Part shown: piece after piece, positions 61,167 to 64,000 of the stretch
How positions within the stretch are numbered: position 1 is the first letter of the stretch
Layout: the number at the start of each line of letters is the position of its first letter
NCBI GenBank assembly: GCA_025765615.1
Contig: JAIVFJ010000165.1
Location: 82,403 to 146,402, forward strand
DNA length: 64,000 bases
DNA from: Zopfochytrium polystomum
Taxonomy: Eukaryota > Chytridiomycota > Chytridiomycetes > Chytridiales > Chytridiaceae
Reading direction: 5' to 3'
Translations under genes and position numbers: made by a program
The notes under the pieces: generated by a model
Databases searched by the model: none
Told to the model about the DNA's origin: nothing
Seen by the model: the letters and a program-made list of their open reading frames with translations, nothing else

Positions 61167-61202
<36 letters not shown>

Positions 61203-62299
61203 AGCGTAGAGAGAGAGAGGAGAGAGAGGAGAGGAAAGGAGAAAGAAGAGGGTCGGGACAGGATCTGGCGTCCCCTCGCGGATCGCCAGAGGAAGCCTAG
61301 AGTATGAGCGAGACGAAAGCAAAAAAGGGGCGGGAAGTGCCACCGCCAAGAAACACGGCGGAACTGGCTGTTCTGCATAGGAGAACATTACATCAAGCAA
61401 AACATGCACATTTAAGGAATCGGCTGTAGGTTTCTTCTTCGTTGCAGCTTTCGGGACCGGAGGAGAGAGAGAAAAAATAGATAGAGGGAAACAACACCCT
61501 TCAATCAGCCTATAGCTCTCCGCCCGTTTTCTTTTTCTTTTTTTTTTTCTTCTTTTTTTTCTGTTCACAAGCAAGGACCAGAGAAAATAGAACAAAATGC
61601 GTTGGCGCGCCAAGAACATGTGCACGTCTTTTCGGTCTTTAGAATTCTCGCCTGAGAAACATATAAATTATTTTCCACTACTCGATTGACTTTGTTTCCC
61701 CTTATCGCGCAATTCGATATCGGGTGTGTTTTTGATTCACACGCGTCAAGCGTTCCTCCACCATTCGTCGTTATCACACTCTGTCTGTCGCTCTGGCTGT
61801 CAAAAATGAGAGACAGGGTGAAAAACGAGAACCAAAAAAAAGAAAAAAGAATCAAACATGTAAAAAAAAAAAAAAAAAAAAAGGAAAATGGCGCCCGCCA
61901 AGAGGGAATCCGCAAGGTGTTTAATTTTAAATTTTTTTAGAAAATCGGGGTCAAATCTGTCGGACTGCCGAAAAAATCAAGAAACAAAAAAAGAAGAAAG
62001 GAAGACGCTTTCGGGGTGCCGTCTTTTGTTTGTCTCTTTGTCTGGGGTGCACCAAAACCCGCACAACGAACCCAAATGAATGTGGTTCAGCCTTGAGGGT
62101 TGTTCTGCGCTGCGATGCGGAGCCGCATCAATCGGAGAGAACACAACATCATTCCCTGCGAACACAAGCGATGCACAACGAACCCAATTTCTTTGCTCTG
62201 CTCCCAAATATCGAGTTCTGTACACGATTTGGGATATGGGACCACAGAACTCGAGTTTGACTTCCCAGGCATGATTTGGGGGTTCGCCCTGCATCGCTT
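60896..62299. other. OPT upstream region, no gene seen
   Basis: No gene. It contains a long (GA)n-rich purine tract at about 61101-61250, T- and A-runs near 61530-61560 and 61862-61882, and AT-rich DNA. Confidence 0.45.
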
Positions 62300-62470
62300 G
62301 TGATTCGCAGTGAAGTGGAGATGTGTGTTGTGGGTGGTCCTTCTCCCCAACTTGGAGAGAAAGAGAAAAAAACTCTGCTTATGAATAATTGATACATAAT
62401 GATGATATGCACACTATAATAGTTGCTAGGCAAGTGTGACTGGCGCAAGGTAAAAACCTCTTCTATATTA
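62300..62470 (-). repeat. Dispersed repeat, copy 2 (inverted)
   Basis: Reverse-complement match of 49655-49825 with a few substitutions and small indels. Here it directly precedes the tandem array. Confidence 0.85.
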
Positions 62471-62579
62471 CTAGGGGATGCCCGTTGACTTATAAGCAAT
62501 CCTTCCCAAAAAAAAAAAAAAGTAGAAAAAAAGAAGATACTGAAGAGGTGGCAGTCCACAATGAATGCAGTGGCACGCC

Positions 62580-64000
62580 ATGTAGAGGGATAGGGGAAAA
62601 AATGTTTTCGAGTCAGGGGCAGGAACCCCCTGAGCCCTTGTGGGGGGACTGATGCCCTCAACCCCCCCACTCAAAAGAGATAGGGCGCGGCTGATTGATA
62701 ACTTGTCCACCAACAGCCCAATAGCCAGAATCAGAGACATTGAGGATGACAGAAAACCCGTTGACTGCCCGTTGACTGCCACTCCCAGACTCAGAGACAG
62801 GGAGGGAGGTAGACAGACAACCCTTTGACTTCCACTCATATAGACAGACAGCTTGTTGACTTCTTCTCTTTTTGAATATTCACTGCCACTTTCAGAGAGT
62901 GACAAATCCCTTCAATAATAGAAACAACAGCCCAGTTGACTTTGCAAATTATAAGCAGAAATAGTATTTTAGTTTGGTGGGGGGGGCAGGGTTCAGCCAC
63001 ATCACGCTTCTCTGTATGGAGGCTCCTGCCCCCTGAGGCCCCCAGTGGGGGATGCCTCTCCCCTTCAACCCCCCCAGCTGTGATAGAGACAGAGATAGAG
63101 TGAGAGATTGCAGACAATTTTATTCCTTTTCCATCAACAGCCACACATACGAGAGTCAGACAGAGAGCAGACAGACAACCCATTGACTCCCCTTCGACTG
63201 CCAGTCAAAGAGACAGGGAGGGGAGGTAGACAGACAACCCATTGACTTTCACTCAGATAAACAGACAGCCCGTTGACTTCCTTTTGAATTTTGCCACTTC
63301 CGCAAAGCCTTGTTTTCTTGAGGTATTGATTTGCCACTCGTTTCGATTAGGCACTATAAAAAAAAATCTTTACACCCACCACTGTCCCCCCACTACGAAA
63401 CCCCTGAGCCCCTGTTGCGGGGGCTTGATGCGGGGGGACCCTCAACCCACCCCCCTCAAAAGAGAGAGGTCGCAAGATGAATTTAAAACTTGTCCACCAA
63501 CAGGCTGCCAGTCTCAGACTCAGCGTCACGGAGGGAGGTAGAGGAGGACCGAAACACCGTTGACTTCCACTCAAGATAAACTTAAAGACAGCCCGTTGAC
63601 TTCCTTTTGAATTTTGCCACTGCGTTTCGATTGGTCACTAAAGAAAAAAAACATTAAACCCACAACTGTCCCCCCTACTCCACTATTGCAATTAGAAACG
63701 GGTTTTACATTAGTGGACAGAGAGAGAGTGAGAGAGATAGAGAGAGAGGCGGGGTTGTCTTTTTTTTTGAGTCAGGGGGGCTCCCGCCCCCTGAGCCCCC
63801 CGGTGGGGGGGGCTGCCGCCCCCCCTCAACCCCCTGCTTGAAAGAGACAGAAAGAGAGTGAGATTGCAGACAATATATTCCTTTCCATCAACAGCCAACA
63901 AACAGAGTCAGACAGAGAGAGACAGAACCGTTGACTGCCTGTTGACTGCCACTGCCACTCCAGACTCAGACGGGGAGGTAGACAAACAACCGTTGACTTC
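62580..64000. repeat. Tandem array of units of about 380 bp, running off the end
   Basis: Each unit has a C/G-rich head (GCCCCCTGAGCCCC...GGGGG...CCTCAACCCCC), then AGAGACAGAGAGTGAG-like bases, CCATCAACAGCCA or TTGTCCACCAACAG, and several TTGACT blocks (CCGTTGACTTCC, TTGACTGCCACT) linked by GGGAGGTAGACAGACAA. Unit heads start near 62612, 63020, 63392 and 63768, and the array continues past the last base. Units have diverged by substitutions and indels. No gene is inside. It resembles satellite or subtelomeric DNA. Confidence 0.8.

Overview
This window is nuclear DNA from a fungus, most likely an early-diverging zoosporic (chytrid-type) lineage. The evidence is a GC-rich genome with small spliceosomal introns, a spliceosomal U2 snRNA, fungal-specific genes (Zn2Cys6 transcription factor, CHO2-type phosphatidylethanolamine methyltransferase, Dbp2-type helicase, OPT transporter), many microsatellites and long A/T homopolymers. 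The lineage is inference; no rRNA or mitochondrial marker is present. UGA is used as a normal stop by intact genes.

Left part (1-9 kb): an SDR-like gene beside a (CAA)40 microsatellite, an EF-hand remnant, U2 snRNA, two weak or broken unknown genes, tRNA-Ser(GCU), an ankyrin relic, an inositol polyphosphate multikinase (IPK2/ARG82) with an apparent 1-base frameshift, and the 51-residue ribosomal protein eL39. Middle-left (9-23.5 kb): eL39 is divergent from a TBC RabGAP, followed by a TOM6-like small membrane protein, a decayed copy of an F-box-family gene, ERO1 (nine exons), the fuller F-box-family copy, and a Dbp2/DDX5-type DEAD-box helicase with a 17-nt exon.

Centre (24-34 kb): the 5' end of lanosterol synthase (ERG7) stops after two exons and is followed by an apparently intact Crypton-like tyrosine-recombinase element. 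After a gene-free stretch comes CHO2 in eleven exons. Centre-right (34.8-43 kb): three copies of a PQQ-type beta-propeller gene, one inverted, each damaged differently, then AT-richer gene-poor DNA with a copy of the last CHO2 exon.

Right part (43-64 kb): an unknown acidic protein with four copies of an (I/V)L(T/S)PxEMGW motif, an intact ankyrin protein, a WD40 relic, a Zn2Cys6 transcription factor, an F-box/LRR protein and an oligopeptide (OPT) transporter. The last 1.4 kb is a tandem array of roughly 380-bp units, preceded by a dispersed repeat that also lies inverted at 49.7 kb; this end may be subtelomeric or satellite DNA.

The genes are mostly unrelated housekeeping loci rather than an operon-like system. 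CHO2, ERG7 and ERO1 all act in the ER, but nothing suggests a cluster. Exon arithmetic shows one-base reading-frame breaks in at least three otherwise well-preserved genes, so some breaks may be consensus errors. I derived exon coordinates by eye from splice motifs and phase; they should be treated as good models, not proven.
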